Shown here one piece after another: positions 1-5,690 of a DNA stretch of 5,757 nt (positions are counted from its first letter, which is position 1; the number at the start of each line of letters is the position of its first letter). Location of the stretch: positions 1 to 5,757 of the forward strand of contig JAQBUV010000121.1 in the NCBI GenBank assembly GCA_027623815.1, written 5' to 3'. The stretch comes from Casp-Chloro-G3 sp002816715 (lineage in GTDB: Bacteria > Chloroflexota > Dehalococcoidia > Lucifugimonadales > UBA3495). The position numbers and the translations under genes are program-made. The notes under the pieces were generated by a model that saw nothing but the letters and a program-made list of their open reading frames with translations, made no database searches and was not told the origin of the DNA.

Positions 1-16
1 CCCTTCTGCTGAAGGG
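1..16. terminator. Possible terminator hairpin at the window edge
   Basis: CCCTTC (1-6) pairs perfectly with GAAGGG (11-16) across a four-base TGCT loop. This could be the terminator stem of a gene ending just before the window. No clean T-run follows directly on the + strand, only a pyrimidine-rich patch from about 28, and the other side is outside the window. The hairpin is therefore certain as a pairing but weak as a terminator. Confidence 0.25.
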
Positions 17-41
17 TGCCAACGAGGTCTTTCCTTATCTA

Positions 42-54
42 GCCTAATTTAGGC
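42..54. repeat. 13-base palindrome, candidate operator
   Basis: GCCTAA (42-47) and TTAGGC (49-54) are exact reverse complements around a single T. A related element, TAGCCTA at 40-46, reappears in inverted form as TAGGCTA at 99-105, touching the candidate -10 box of the promoter at 81-109. The arrangement would fit a dimeric regulator binding upstream of and within the promoter, but this is inference from symmetry and position alone. Confidence 0.3.
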
Positions 55-80
55 GGTGGATCTGGGTACACAATTTCCGC

Positions 81-109
81 TTGACTTGCTAATCCTCCTA
101 GGCTAAACT
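81..109 (+). promoter_or_regulatory. Sigma-70-type promoter candidate for the binding-protein gene
   Basis: TTGACT (81-86, five of six matches to the -35 consensus) is followed after exactly 17 bases by TAAACT (104-109, four of six matches to the -10 consensus). Transcription would start near 115-118, about 190 bases ahead of the start codon at 305. No closer pair of boxes of comparable quality was found between 120 and 300. Confidence 0.5.
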
Positions 110-119
110 CCGAAAAGGT

Positions 120-133
120 GCGTAATGCGTAAT
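120..133 (+). repeat. Tandem 7-mer direct repeat
   Basis: GCGTAAT occurs twice back to back (120-126 and 127-133), immediately downstream of the start site predicted from the promoter at 81-109. It could be a binding site for a regulator or part of the leader RNA, or chance. Confidence 0.35.
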
Positions 134-304
134 AGGATAGTGCCGGATAATCAGTATTCTATTTCTTGATGCTAAATTGCCCTGGCTTATCTGGTCTTTG
201 TCCCGCACGACACATCAATTAGATCTCACGACGAGTTGATGGCGTTTTCATTCACAAGCTAGACCCACGCAAGGCAGACCCAAATTATTATCAGAGGTGG
301 TTAC

Positions 305-2116
305 ATGTCGAGGTACCGGTTACTGAACGTCAGAACTTTTCTACCCGCGCTGGCAGCGATCGTCTTAATCATCGCCGTTGCCTGCGGCTCGTCGGCTACA
401 GCTACGGCGGTAGCTCCGACAACGGCACCATCAGGCGATGGAACACCTGTGCCTACGGCAATGCCCTCCACCGAAACGCCGGCAATGGGCGGCGACGCCA
501 AGTACGGTGGAAATATCAATATGAGCGCCTACGCCGACAATAAAGACTGGGACACCTTGGGCTCGGCGTCGCAATCCAGCATTGCGGCTGTATCCCAGCT
601 CTATAACCAGTTGGTCCAGTTTGACACCGGAACTCCCGGAGGCGACACCAGCATGGTCGTGAACGACTTGGCCGATAGCTGGGACGTTTCAAATGGCGGC
701 ACCACATTCACCTTCCACTTGAACCAAGACGCCAAATGGATCGACGGCGAAGACATCGCCGCCGACGATGTCGTCTACTCCTACTCCCGTTATATGAACC
801 CGGAAAACAGGATGGGGCGTTCCGGGCTGTTCCGCAACTACACCGTGCCCGTGGACCAAGGCGGTATCAAGGAAATTGACGCCGATACCATCGAGATGAA
901 CCTCGCCTTCCCGTCCGGGGCTTTCATGAACTTCTTGGCCCTGGACTACGCGAAGGTCCTGCCCAAGCACCTCTTGGAAAGTGGCATTGACCTGAACCAG
1001 GCTGAAGCCGTTATTGAAAACAAGTCCGGTTCCGGCCCGTTCATCTTGGATGAGTACCTACGGGGCAACCTATACTCGGTCTCTAAGAACCCCAACTACT
1101 TCAAAGAGGGCCGCCCCTACTTCGACAGCATCAAACATTTCATCATCACCGACACCGGCACCCTGATCGCTCAGTTCAAGGCCGGTCAACTCGACATGAT
1201 GAACACTGGATTCTCCAACCTATCGCCGACCGAATACATAGAATTGGACAACGACACCGTTGGATCTTCCAACGGCCACGTCAACGCCGTCGAGCTGCCA
1301 GGCAGCCGGAACTGGGGCCTGATGATCAACGTCAAGTACCCTGGCCCCCTCCAGGACCCCAACGTCCGGAAGGCCATCTACCTGGCCTTGGACCGCGCTC
1401 AGCTCAACGACCTGCTCGAAGACAACACAGCTGCAACACCCTGCGCTCTGATGGGCAACGGTTACAGCAATGAAGAGTGTCCCACCTTCCCCGGCATCCG
1501 CGACAAGGCAAGCGCTGGCGGCCAGGCCGACCTAGCCTTCGCGAAGCAATTGATGATTGATGCCGGATATCCCAACGGCTTCGAGACCACCTTTGATGCC
1601 CGCCAGGTCGGAAGCTACCCTGACACCTGCTCGATCATCAAGCAGCAACTCAAGGACACCCTGGGTATCGACGGAGAAGTCAGCAGCCACGAAAGCGCCG
1701 CCGGCTACACACTGTACGGCACGGCTAGGGCCGAAGGGGCCACCGGCGACTGGCAACTGGCCTGTCAAGGTGAGGGCATGACCGTCCTCGACCCCGACGG
1801 CCTGCTGGGCGGCATTTACCTTTCTGGCGGCACCCGCAATTACACCAACCTGGAACCCACCGAGGTTCGAGATTTATACGAACTGCAAAAGGTGGAAACC
1901 GACCCCGCCAAACGCACGGCGATTCTGCGGGATCTTGAGGACTTCCTCATTCCCACCGACCCGGACGACATCACCAAGGGCTTCTCGGACGGCCACTGGG
2001 TAACCCTGTACTGGGGTAAGTTCTTCTGGCTGATTCACGAGGACATCCAAGGCTTCAACCCACCGGCGACAGTGCAATACGGGATGAAGAACGAAGACCT
2101 CTGGCTAGACCGCTAA
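305..2116 (+). CDS. ABC-importer substrate-binding lipoprotein, family 5 (peptide/nickel type)
   Basis: This 603-residue protein is the extracytoplasmic receptor of a Dpp/Opp-type importer. Residues 1-26 are a signal peptide (basic start, hydrophobic core 12-26) ending in A-V-A-C, so Cys27 should be lipidated. The -3 residue is Ala rather than the usual Leu. Residues 28-62 form a low-complexity Thr/Ala/Pro/Ser linker. The family-5 fold follows. A segment near 121-160 has the form DLADSW..., then DAKWIDGEDIAADDVVYSYS, the hallmark 'W.DG.....DV.fs' block. SGSGPFILDEY (241-251) is the 'GtGPf' block, and VRKAIYLALDRAQL (354-367) is another family signature. The folded part has four cysteines (380, 392, 442, 487) that could form disulfides. 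AGAGGTGG lies 4 bases before the ATG. Codons favour C at the third position more than in the permease genes, which suggests higher expression. The solute cannot be told from sequence; di-/oligopeptides are the default, but family 5 also binds nickel, sugars and other solutes. Confidence 0.93.
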   Translation: MSRYRLLNVRTFLPALAAIVLIIAVACGSSATATAVAPTTAPSGDGTPVPTAMPSTETPAMGGDAKYGGNINMSAYADNKDWDTLGSASQSSIAAVSQLYNQLVQFDTGTPGGDTSMVVNDLADSWDVSNGGTTFTFHLNQDAKWIDGEDIAADDVVYSYSRYMNPENRMGRSGLFRNYTVPVDQGGIKEIDADTIEMNLAFPSGAFMNFLALDYAKVLPKHLLESGIDLNQAEAVIENKSGSGPFILDEYLRGNLYSVSKNPNYFKEGRPYFDSIKHFIITDTGTLIAQFKAGQLDMMNTGFSNLSPTEYIELDNDTVGSSNGHVNAVELPGSRNWGLMINVKYPGPLQDPNVRKAIYLALDRAQLNDLLEDNTAATPCALMGNGYSNEECPTFPGIRDKASAGGQADLAFAKQLMIDAGYPNGFETTFDARQVGSYPDTCSIIKQQLKDTLGIDGEVSSHESAAGYTLYGTARAEGATGDWQLACQGEGMTVLDPDGLLGGIYLSGGTRNYTNLEPTEVRDLYELQKVETDPAKRTAILRDLEDFLIPTDPDDITKGFSDGHWVTLYWGKFFWLIHEDIQGFNPPATVQYGMKNEDLWLDR

Positions 2117-2153
2117 GCAACTAGCAATTCAATTCCAATTGGTTACCGATGAT

Positions 2154-2191
2154 GGCCTGCCCTCCAAACGCAGGGCAGGCCGTTATTTATT
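2154..2191 (+). terminator. Strong intrinsic terminator after the binding-protein gene
   Basis: GGCCTGCCCT (2154-2163) and AGGGCAGGCC (2172-2181) form a perfect ten-base-pair, GC-rich stem with an 8-base loop, followed by the T-rich tail GTTATTTATT (2182-2191). It sits 37 bases after the stop codon at 2116. It should end most transcripts of the binding-protein gene before the permease genes. Confidence 0.88.
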
Positions 2192-2337
2192 AAGCGTATT
2201 TTCTATTCCAAGCAATCGCCGGATGAACTATTTCGCTGCTACCAGGCATCTTAGAAACCGGCAATTGACAGCCTCATAACTGATCCGATCCGTGAATTAT
2301 TTCGTATAGCAACCAATTACAAAACTCATCTGAATCG

Positions 2338-2365
2338 TTGCTTGATGCAAAGTTTGGGATATAAT
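2338..2365 (+). promoter_or_regulatory. Promoter candidate for the permease genes
   Basis: A perfect -10 box, TATAAT (2360-2365), is preceded after 16 bases by TTGCTT (2338-2343), a weak three-of-six -35 box. Transcription would start near 2371-2374. This is only 6-9 bases before an ATG at 2380 and about 85 bases before the permease start at 2457. The terminator upstream makes a separate permease promoter necessary, which supports the call. Confidence 0.55.
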
Positions 2366-2379
2366 CCACCGGCATTTAG

Positions 2380-2454
2380 ATGAATCGGGCAACGAAACGC
2401 AACCGGGAAAACCGGTACCGTATCGTAAATAGAATCGACAACCGGACGGGCTGA
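2380..2454 (+). CDS. Possible Asn-Arg-rich leader peptide (24 residues)
   Basis: A short open frame begins at ATG 2380, runs 24 codons and ends with TGA (2452-2454), two bases before the ATG of the permease gene and in a different frame. The predicted peptide has 7 Arg and 5 Asn among 24 residues. Each Asn is followed by Arg (pairs at residues 2-3, 8-9, 11-12, 17-18, 21-22). Three pairs use the identical codons AAC CGG (at 2401, 2410 and 2440). With the start site predicted from TATAAT at 2360-2365, the mRNA would begin only 6-9 bases before the ATG, so translation would be leaderless or nearly so; I see no Shine-Dalgarno motif. The layout fits an upstream ORF coupled to permease translation, or a leader peptide whose translation is sensitive to Arg/Asn supply. 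No antiterminator structure was identified, and a chance ORF around a repeated AACCGG DNA motif is a real alternative. Confidence 0.3.
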   Translation: MNRATKRNRENRYRIVNRIDNRTG

Positions 2455-2456
2455 CA

Positions 2457-3413
2457 ATGCGACAATACGCCATCAAAAGAGTAGCGCTGTTTATTCCCAC
2501 GGTTCTCTTGGTCACCTTGATCGCATTCATAGTGATGCGAGTCATTCCCGGTGACCCGGCCATCGCCATTCTGGAAGGCGACGGCGGCGGCCAGTACACC
2601 CTGCAAGACCTAGAGAACCTCCGCCAGGAACTGGGAACAGACCGCGCCATCGCGATTCAATATGTGGATTGGATCGGCGGTGTAATCCAGGGAGACTTTG
2701 GCGATTCTCTTTGGTTCAAGTCATCGGTGATGACGGAAATAGCAGACAGGATACCAGTTACTGTGGAGTTGGCCGTCCTGTCCATCATCATGTCGGTGGT
2801 TATTGCGGTTCCATTAGGTATCATTTCAGCGATCAGACCAGATAGCCCTCTGGACTACGCTGCCAGAATCTTCACGCTTATTGGTATCGCCATCCCCAAT
2901 TTCTTGGTGGCGGTTCTCATGATTCTGGTATTGCTCAAAGTTTTCGACTGGTTACCCTCGTTGGGCTACGTCGATCTATGGGACAACCCGGCAAAGAACC
3001 TGTCGCAGATGTTCTTCCCGGCCTTAGCATTAGCGTTGTATGAAATGGCCTTCATCGCCAGGGTTACCCGCTCTTCAATGATGGAGATAATCCGGGAAGA
3101 CTACATGCGTACCGCCCGGTCAAAAGGACTGGCCGAACGAGTAGTCCTTTTCCGGCACGGATTGAAAAACGCCATACTTCCGATTCTGACAATCTCCGGC
3201 TGGCAGTTCGGTCGTTTATTTGGCGGGACCGTTGTAATTGAGACGATCTTCTTGATCCCTGGCATGGGACGCATCCTGATCGAGGCGGTGGCCCACCGGG
3301 ACTTCCCACTACTTCAGGCTGCAATCGTAATTATTGGCATGGCCATCGTATCGATCAACCTCTTGGTGGACCTGCTGTATGGATGGCTCGATCCCAGAAT
3401 CAGGTACGCCTAA
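2457..3413 (+). CDS. dppB: Peptide-type ABC importer permease, DppB/OppB family
   Basis: This 318-residue integral membrane protein is one of the two channel subunits of a Dpp/Opp-type importer, and its length is normal for DppB. The N-terminus has the family form, with a first membrane segment near residues 9-29 followed by VIPGDPA (29-35). A periplasmic loop of about 70 residues comes next. Further membrane segments lie near 103-125, 138-161, 185-202, 241-262 and 285-308. The cytoplasmic EAA loop, which docks on the ATPase, spans about 214-246 (EDYMRTARSKGLAERVVLFR, then HGLKNAILP). The protein ends in the usual Y-x-x-LDPRIRY. The start is an ATG with a weak GGACGGG (2444-2450) 6 bases upstream, inside the last codons of the candidate leader ORF, so coupled translation is possible. 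It is followed after 30 bases by its partner permease. Solute specificity is not readable here; dppB is a family-level name. Confidence 0.93.
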   Translation: MRQYAIKRVALFIPTVLLVTLIAFIVMRVIPGDPAIAILEGDGGGQYTLQDLENLRQELGTDRAIAIQYVDWIGGVIQGDFGDSLWFKSSVMTEIADRIPVTVELAVLSIIMSVVIAVPLGIISAIRPDSPLDYAARIFTLIGIAIPNFLVAVLMILVLLKVFDWLPSLGYVDLWDNPAKNLSQMFFPALALALYEMAFIARVTRSSMMEIIREDYMRTARSKGLAERVVLFRHGLKNAILPILTISGWQFGRLFGGTVVIETIFLIPGMGRILIEAVAHRDFPLLQAAIVIIGMAIVSINLLVDLLYGWLDPRIRYA

Positions 3414-3443
3414 ACCCACAGACGATTAGGATAGGACTAAGAG

Positions 3444-4367
3444 ATGCTTGCGGACCAAACACAAGGCGAAGACGTCTTACAAGCCCAACTTAGAGTTCGG
3501 CCCAGACCGCCGTTCCACGTTGCGGTGCCCCAGAACATCCTTCGATTCGCCCGACACAAACCGCTAGCCTTTAGCGGAGGCGTAGTTCTAACGATAATGA
3601 TAATTATCGCCTTCTTGACGCGCTACGCAGGTCTTGCTCCCTACGATCCGGAGCAGGTTGGTGTCGCTACTAAATTTGGAGCTCCCGGCGCCGATTTGGT
3701 CTTGGGAACCGACCAATTGGGCCGAGATGTTCTAAGCCGGCTAATGTTCGGTGCTTGGGTTTCACTGAAAGTCGGTCTGATGAGCACTATCATTGGAATC
3801 AGCGCAGGCACGATGATCGGCATCTTCAGTGCCTACATCGGTGGGTTATTCGACTTAGTCGTTCAGCGGTTGGTTGATGCCATGATGGCGTTCCCGCCCA
3901 TTATTTTGGCCCTCGGACTTATGGCTGCCTTGGGTGCGTCCGATAGGAACGTAATCATCGCCTTGATCGCTATCTTGACGCCTGGAGCAACACGCGTGAT
4001 TCGCTCTCAGGCGCTCAGTATCAAAGAATTAGACTACACACTCGCGGCCAGAGCCATTGGCGCAACCGCCGGACGGATAGTTTGGAAGCACATGTTGCCC
4101 AACGTGATGGCCACATATATCGTGCTGATAACCATCACCCTGGGCTTTGCCATCGTGGTGGAAGCCGCCCTCAGCTTCCTGGGCGTTGGCGTCCCGCCTG
4201 ACATAGCCACCTGGGGCGGCATGCTGCAATTGGGCAGAAAGTACATCGACGTTTCTTCCTGGCTTCCTCTGTTCCCTGGAATCGCCATCGCTCTGGTGGT
4301 GTTCTCGGTGAACTTCCTAGGGGATGGTCTTAGAGACGTGCTCGACCCCAAGCTCCGGGGCCGCTAG
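3444..4367 (+). CDS. dppC: Peptide-type ABC importer permease, DppC/OppC family
   Basis: This 307-residue protein is the second channel subunit, expected to pair with the DppB-type protein encoded just upstream. It has the OppC-type N-terminus: a cytoplasmic tail of about 35 residues, then a membrane segment near 43-58. The signature LGTDQLGRDVLSRLMFGAWV (87-106), the 'GTD..GRD..SR' block of DppC proteins, follows. Further membrane segments lie near 108-132, 152-163, 168-180, 222-246 and 275-294. The EAA loop (about 195-228, ELDYTLAARAIGATAGRIVW, then KHMLPN) contacts the ATPase. The end, GDGLRDVLDPKLRGR, is typical. The ATG has AGGA (3433-3436) 7 bases upstream and a second AGGA at 3428-3431. 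A terminator begins 34 bases after the stop, so no ATPase gene belongs to this transcript. The solute is unknown. Confidence 0.93.
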   Translation: MLADQTQGEDVLQAQLRVRPRPPFHVAVPQNILRFARHKPLAFSGGVVLTIMIIIAFLTRYAGLAPYDPEQVGVATKFGAPGADLVLGTDQLGRDVLSRLMFGAWVSLKVGLMSTIIGISAGTMIGIFSAYIGGLFDLVVQRLVDAMMAFPPIILALGLMAALGASDRNVIIALIAILTPGATRVIRSQALSIKELDYTLAARAIGATAGRIVWKHMLPNVMATYIVLITITLGFAIVVEAALSFLGVGVPPDIATWGGMLQLGRKYIDVSSWLPLFPGIAIALVVFSVNFLGDGLRDVLDPKLRGR

Positions 4368-4401
4368 CCACCGCGAGCAGACTAATATATTCGACCAGAC
4401 T

Positions 4402-4434
4402 TAACGGCGAGCAGATTGCCCGCCGTTATTTTTT
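4402..4434 (+). terminator. Intrinsic terminator after dppC
   Basis: TAACGGCG (4402-4409) pairs with CGCCGTTA (4421-4428) across an 11-base loop and is followed directly by six T residues (4429-4434). This closes the permease transcript. The T-run also forms the start of the -35 box of the next promoter candidate. Confidence 0.88.
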
Positions 4435-4462
4435 GCCACCTGCCAACTAGTCGGGCTATACT
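4433..4462 (+). promoter_or_regulatory. Promoter candidate for the crotonase-tlyA unit
   Basis: TTGCCA (4433-4438, five of six) and TATACT (4457-4462, five of six) are separated by 18 bases. The -35 box overlaps the T-tail of the dppC terminator by two bases, giving a compact end-of-one, start-of-next arrangement. Transcription would start near 4469, placing the 4474-4496 hairpin in the untranslated leader. Confidence 0.5.
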
Positions 4463-4476
4463 GGCCTGGCCTGGCC
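4462..4476 (+). repeat. Triple TGGCC tandem repeat
   Basis: TGGCC is repeated three times without change (4462-4476), starting at the last base of the -10 box and running through the predicted transcription start. Copy-number change here could alter the leader, but no evidence of variation is available from one sequence. Confidence 0.5.
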
Positions 4477-4496
4477 CGCCCAGCGCAAGGGCGGGC
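4474..4496 (+). promoter_or_regulatory. GC-only hairpin in the crotonase 5' leader
   Basis: GCCCGCCC (4474-4481) and GGGCGGGC (4489-4496) pair perfectly around a 7-base loop AGCGCAA. There is no T-run behind it, so it is not an intrinsic terminator. It lies 12 bases before the AGGA of the ribosome binding site, and could stabilise the mRNA 5' end or modulate translation. Confidence 0.45.
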
Positions 4497-4508
4497 GACT
4501 ACACTAAC

Positions 4509-4525
4509 AGGACACCCACGCCTTG
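4509..4525 (+). promoter_or_regulatory. Ribosome binding site and TTG start of the crotonase
   Basis: AGGA at 4509-4512 lies 10 bases before a TTG at 4523-4525. The reading frame from this TTG gives the standard short crotonase N-terminus. The first in-frame ATG (4550) would remove part of the first beta strand and has no comparable site upstream. TTG is therefore preferred. Confidence 0.55.
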
Positions 4526-5312
4526 AACGACCCCATTCTCGTAGATTCCATGTCTCCCGTCGCCACGGTTACCTTCAATCGCCCCAACCAGCGGAACGCC
4601 ATCAGCTTCACTATGTGGCGTCAGTTTGTCGACATCATGCAGAAACTGGGGGCTGACCGCGACGTCCGGGCAATCGTGATAACCGGCGCCGGAGATGAAG
4701 CTTTCTCGGCCGGCGCCGACATCCAAGACTTCGACGAATACCGGTCCGACTCCACCAAGGGCCGGGGCTACAACGATGCCGTGAACGGCGCACTGAAAGC
4801 TCTTTCCGAGATGGCAACGCCCACCATCTCGATGATCCGAGGGTTTGCCGTGGGTGGGGGGGTGCGAACTGGCGGTGGCCACCGACCTACGCATAGCCAG
4901 CGACGACAGCCGCCTGGGAATCCCGGTTGGCAAGCTGGGCATCAGCATTGGGCACCGTGAGATGCGTGGGTTGGTCAACCTAGTTGGTAAGGGCAATGCA
5001 CTCTACATCCTACTGTCGGCCCGGCTGTTAGATGCTCAGGAGTCTCTCCGGATAGGAATGCTCAACCAGGTGGTCAAACCCGAAGAACTACACGACTACA
5101 CCTACAAGCTGGCTCGCGACATCGCGTCCCTGGCGCCCCTCTCCCACGCGGTGAACAAGTTGACCATGCAGCAGGTTCAAAACAAACCATCCCTGGAGAA
5201 CCTCACCGACGAGGAGGCCGACTTGCCTCTGACTCAGTTCGACACCAAAGACTACCTGGAAGGATACAAAGCCTTCTTGGAAAAACGGCGTCCCAACTTC
5301 ATCGGCGAGTAG
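4523..5312 (+). pseudogene. Enoyl-CoA hydratase/isomerase-family (crotonase) gene with a +1 frameshift
   Basis: Two overlapping frames together encode one 262-residue crotonase, the normal family length. The first frame runs from TTG 4523. At the G7 run (4856-4862) the correct frame is lost and a wrong tail ends at 4960. Removing one G restores V-GGGCELAVATDLRIAS and the rest of the protein to TAG 5312. In the repaired numbering, FSAGADI (61-67) and G112 form the CoA-thioester oxyanion hole. E115 in GGGCEL matches catalytic Glu144 of rat enoyl-CoA hydratase. The position of the second catalytic residue, Glu164, is Val135 (LGIPVGKLGI). The C-terminus (YLEGYKAFLEKRRPNFIGE) is typical. Without the second Glu, simple hydration is doubtful; the gene may encode an isomerase or another acyl-CoA lyase/hydrolase activity. 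tlyA starts 57 bases downstream, without a terminator between. A homopolymer sequencing error is the simplest explanation of the shift; true inactivation or slippage are alternatives. Confidence 0.88.
4856..4862 (+). other. G7 homopolymer at the frameshift
   Basis: Seven consecutive G residues lie within the codons for GGG of the crotonase GGGCEL motif. Six G would keep the frame (GGT GGG GGG TGC GAA CTG). The shift therefore maps to this run within a few bases. Confidence 0.9.
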
Positions 5313-5357
5313 CCGCCTGGCCCATCTCGATACAACATCACGAAACCCCTCCGAAGT

Positions 5358-5372
5358 GGGAGAAATCTCTTG
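5358..5372 (+). promoter_or_regulatory. Ribosome binding site and TTG start of tlyA
   Basis: GGGAGA (5358-5363) lies 6 bases before TTG at 5370-5372. This start places the S4 domain (KIRADLLLVERGLAESR) seven residues in, as is usual for TlyA. No in-frame ATG or GTG occurs before the conserved S4 residues, so TTG is the best start. Confidence 0.65.
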
Positions 5373-5690
5373 AGCGCAGGTTCAGCTAAGATCCGGGCCG
5401 ACCTACTGCTGGTCGAAAGGGGACTGGCCGAGTCGAGAGAACGGGCCCAGGCGCTAATCATGGAAGGTCTTGTCTACACTCCCACAGGCCGCGTCTTGAA
5501 GGCCGGCTCCACACTTCCGGGAGACGTGGAACTTGAGGTGAAGGGACGCCTGCCCTTCGTCAGCCGGGGCGGCATCAAACTAGCCCACGCGCTCGACGAA
5601 TTTCAGATTGACGTGACCGGGTTGACCGCCCTAGACGTCGGCGCGTCAACCGGCGGGTTCACCGACTGCCTAAATCACCAATCCCAATGA
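5370..5690 (+). pseudogene. tlyA: Truncated TlyA-family rRNA methyltransferase (S4 domain plus SAM motif I)
   Basis: TlyA enzymes 2'-O-methylate cytidines in 16S and 23S rRNA and are usually about 250-270 residues. This frame has only 106. Residues 7-60 are an S4 RNA-binding domain (KIRADLLLVERGLAESRERA, then GLVYTPTGRVLKAGS). LPFVSRGGIKLAHALDEF (61-78) carries the conserved lysine of the K-D-K-E catalytic set. LDVGASTGGFTDC (88-100) is SAM-binding motif I. The similarity then stops abruptly: after Leu101 come five unrelated residues (NHQSQ) and TGA. No frame downstream continues with the expected acidic SAM motif, so this is not a simple frameshift. The remaining Asp, Lys and Glu of the active site would be missing, so the product should be inactive as a methyltransferase. 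Possible causes are insertion of a mobile element, a deletion, or a chimeric assembly. It lies 57 bases after the crotonase stop and is probably co-transcribed with it. Confidence 0.85.

Larger units (their letters stand above)
1..304. other. Gene-free leader region upstream of the binding-protein gene
   Basis: I find no convincing gene in this stretch on either strand. It is visibly more AT-rich than the coding region that follows. It contains a small hairpin at its very start, a 13-base palindrome (42-54), a promoter candidate (81-109), a tandem 7-mer (120-133) and a ribosome binding site (AGAGGTGG, 293-300). If the promoter at 81-109 is used, the transcript carries an untranslated leader of roughly 190 bases, long enough for post-transcriptional control. 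I do not recognise a known riboswitch in it. Confidence 0.7.
2117..2456. other. Intergenic region between binding protein and permeases
   Basis: This 340-base gap separates genes that in most Dpp/Opp loci are adjacent. It begins with an intrinsic terminator (2154-2191), continues with about 145 AT-rich bases in which I see no gene, and ends with a promoter (2338-2365) and a short candidate leader ORF (2380-2454). A perfect TTGACA at 2265-2270 has no usable -10 box at the right distance. Confidence 0.7.

Noticed and set aside
1557..1781. 74-residue + strand frame within the binding-protein gene
   Set aside because: It lies wholly inside a well-supported family-5 binding protein in another frame and has no domain signature.
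2265..2270. Perfect TTGACA -35 box in the intergenic region
   Set aside because: No acceptable -10 box lies 15-19 bases downstream (the region reads ATCCGATCCGTG); the TATAAT at 2360 is too far away.
2297..2650. 117-residue open frame on the - strand
   Set aside because: It overlaps the dppB start and the promoter region, has no recognisable domain and lies antisense to a clear permease gene; treated as a shadow frame.
4474..4496. GC hairpin read as a terminator
   Set aside because: There is no T-run after the stem, and a strong terminator already exists at 4402-4434.
4499..4996. 165-residue open frame on the - strand antisense to the crotonase
   Set aside because: It mirrors the GC-rich codon structure of the crotonase, has no family resemblance and no ribosome binding site worth noting.
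4845..5312. Separate gene starting at ATG 4845
   Set aside because: The first four residues are out-of-frame translation of the upstream half; the remainder is the C-terminal part of one crotonase. It is the second half of a frameshifted gene, not an independent start.
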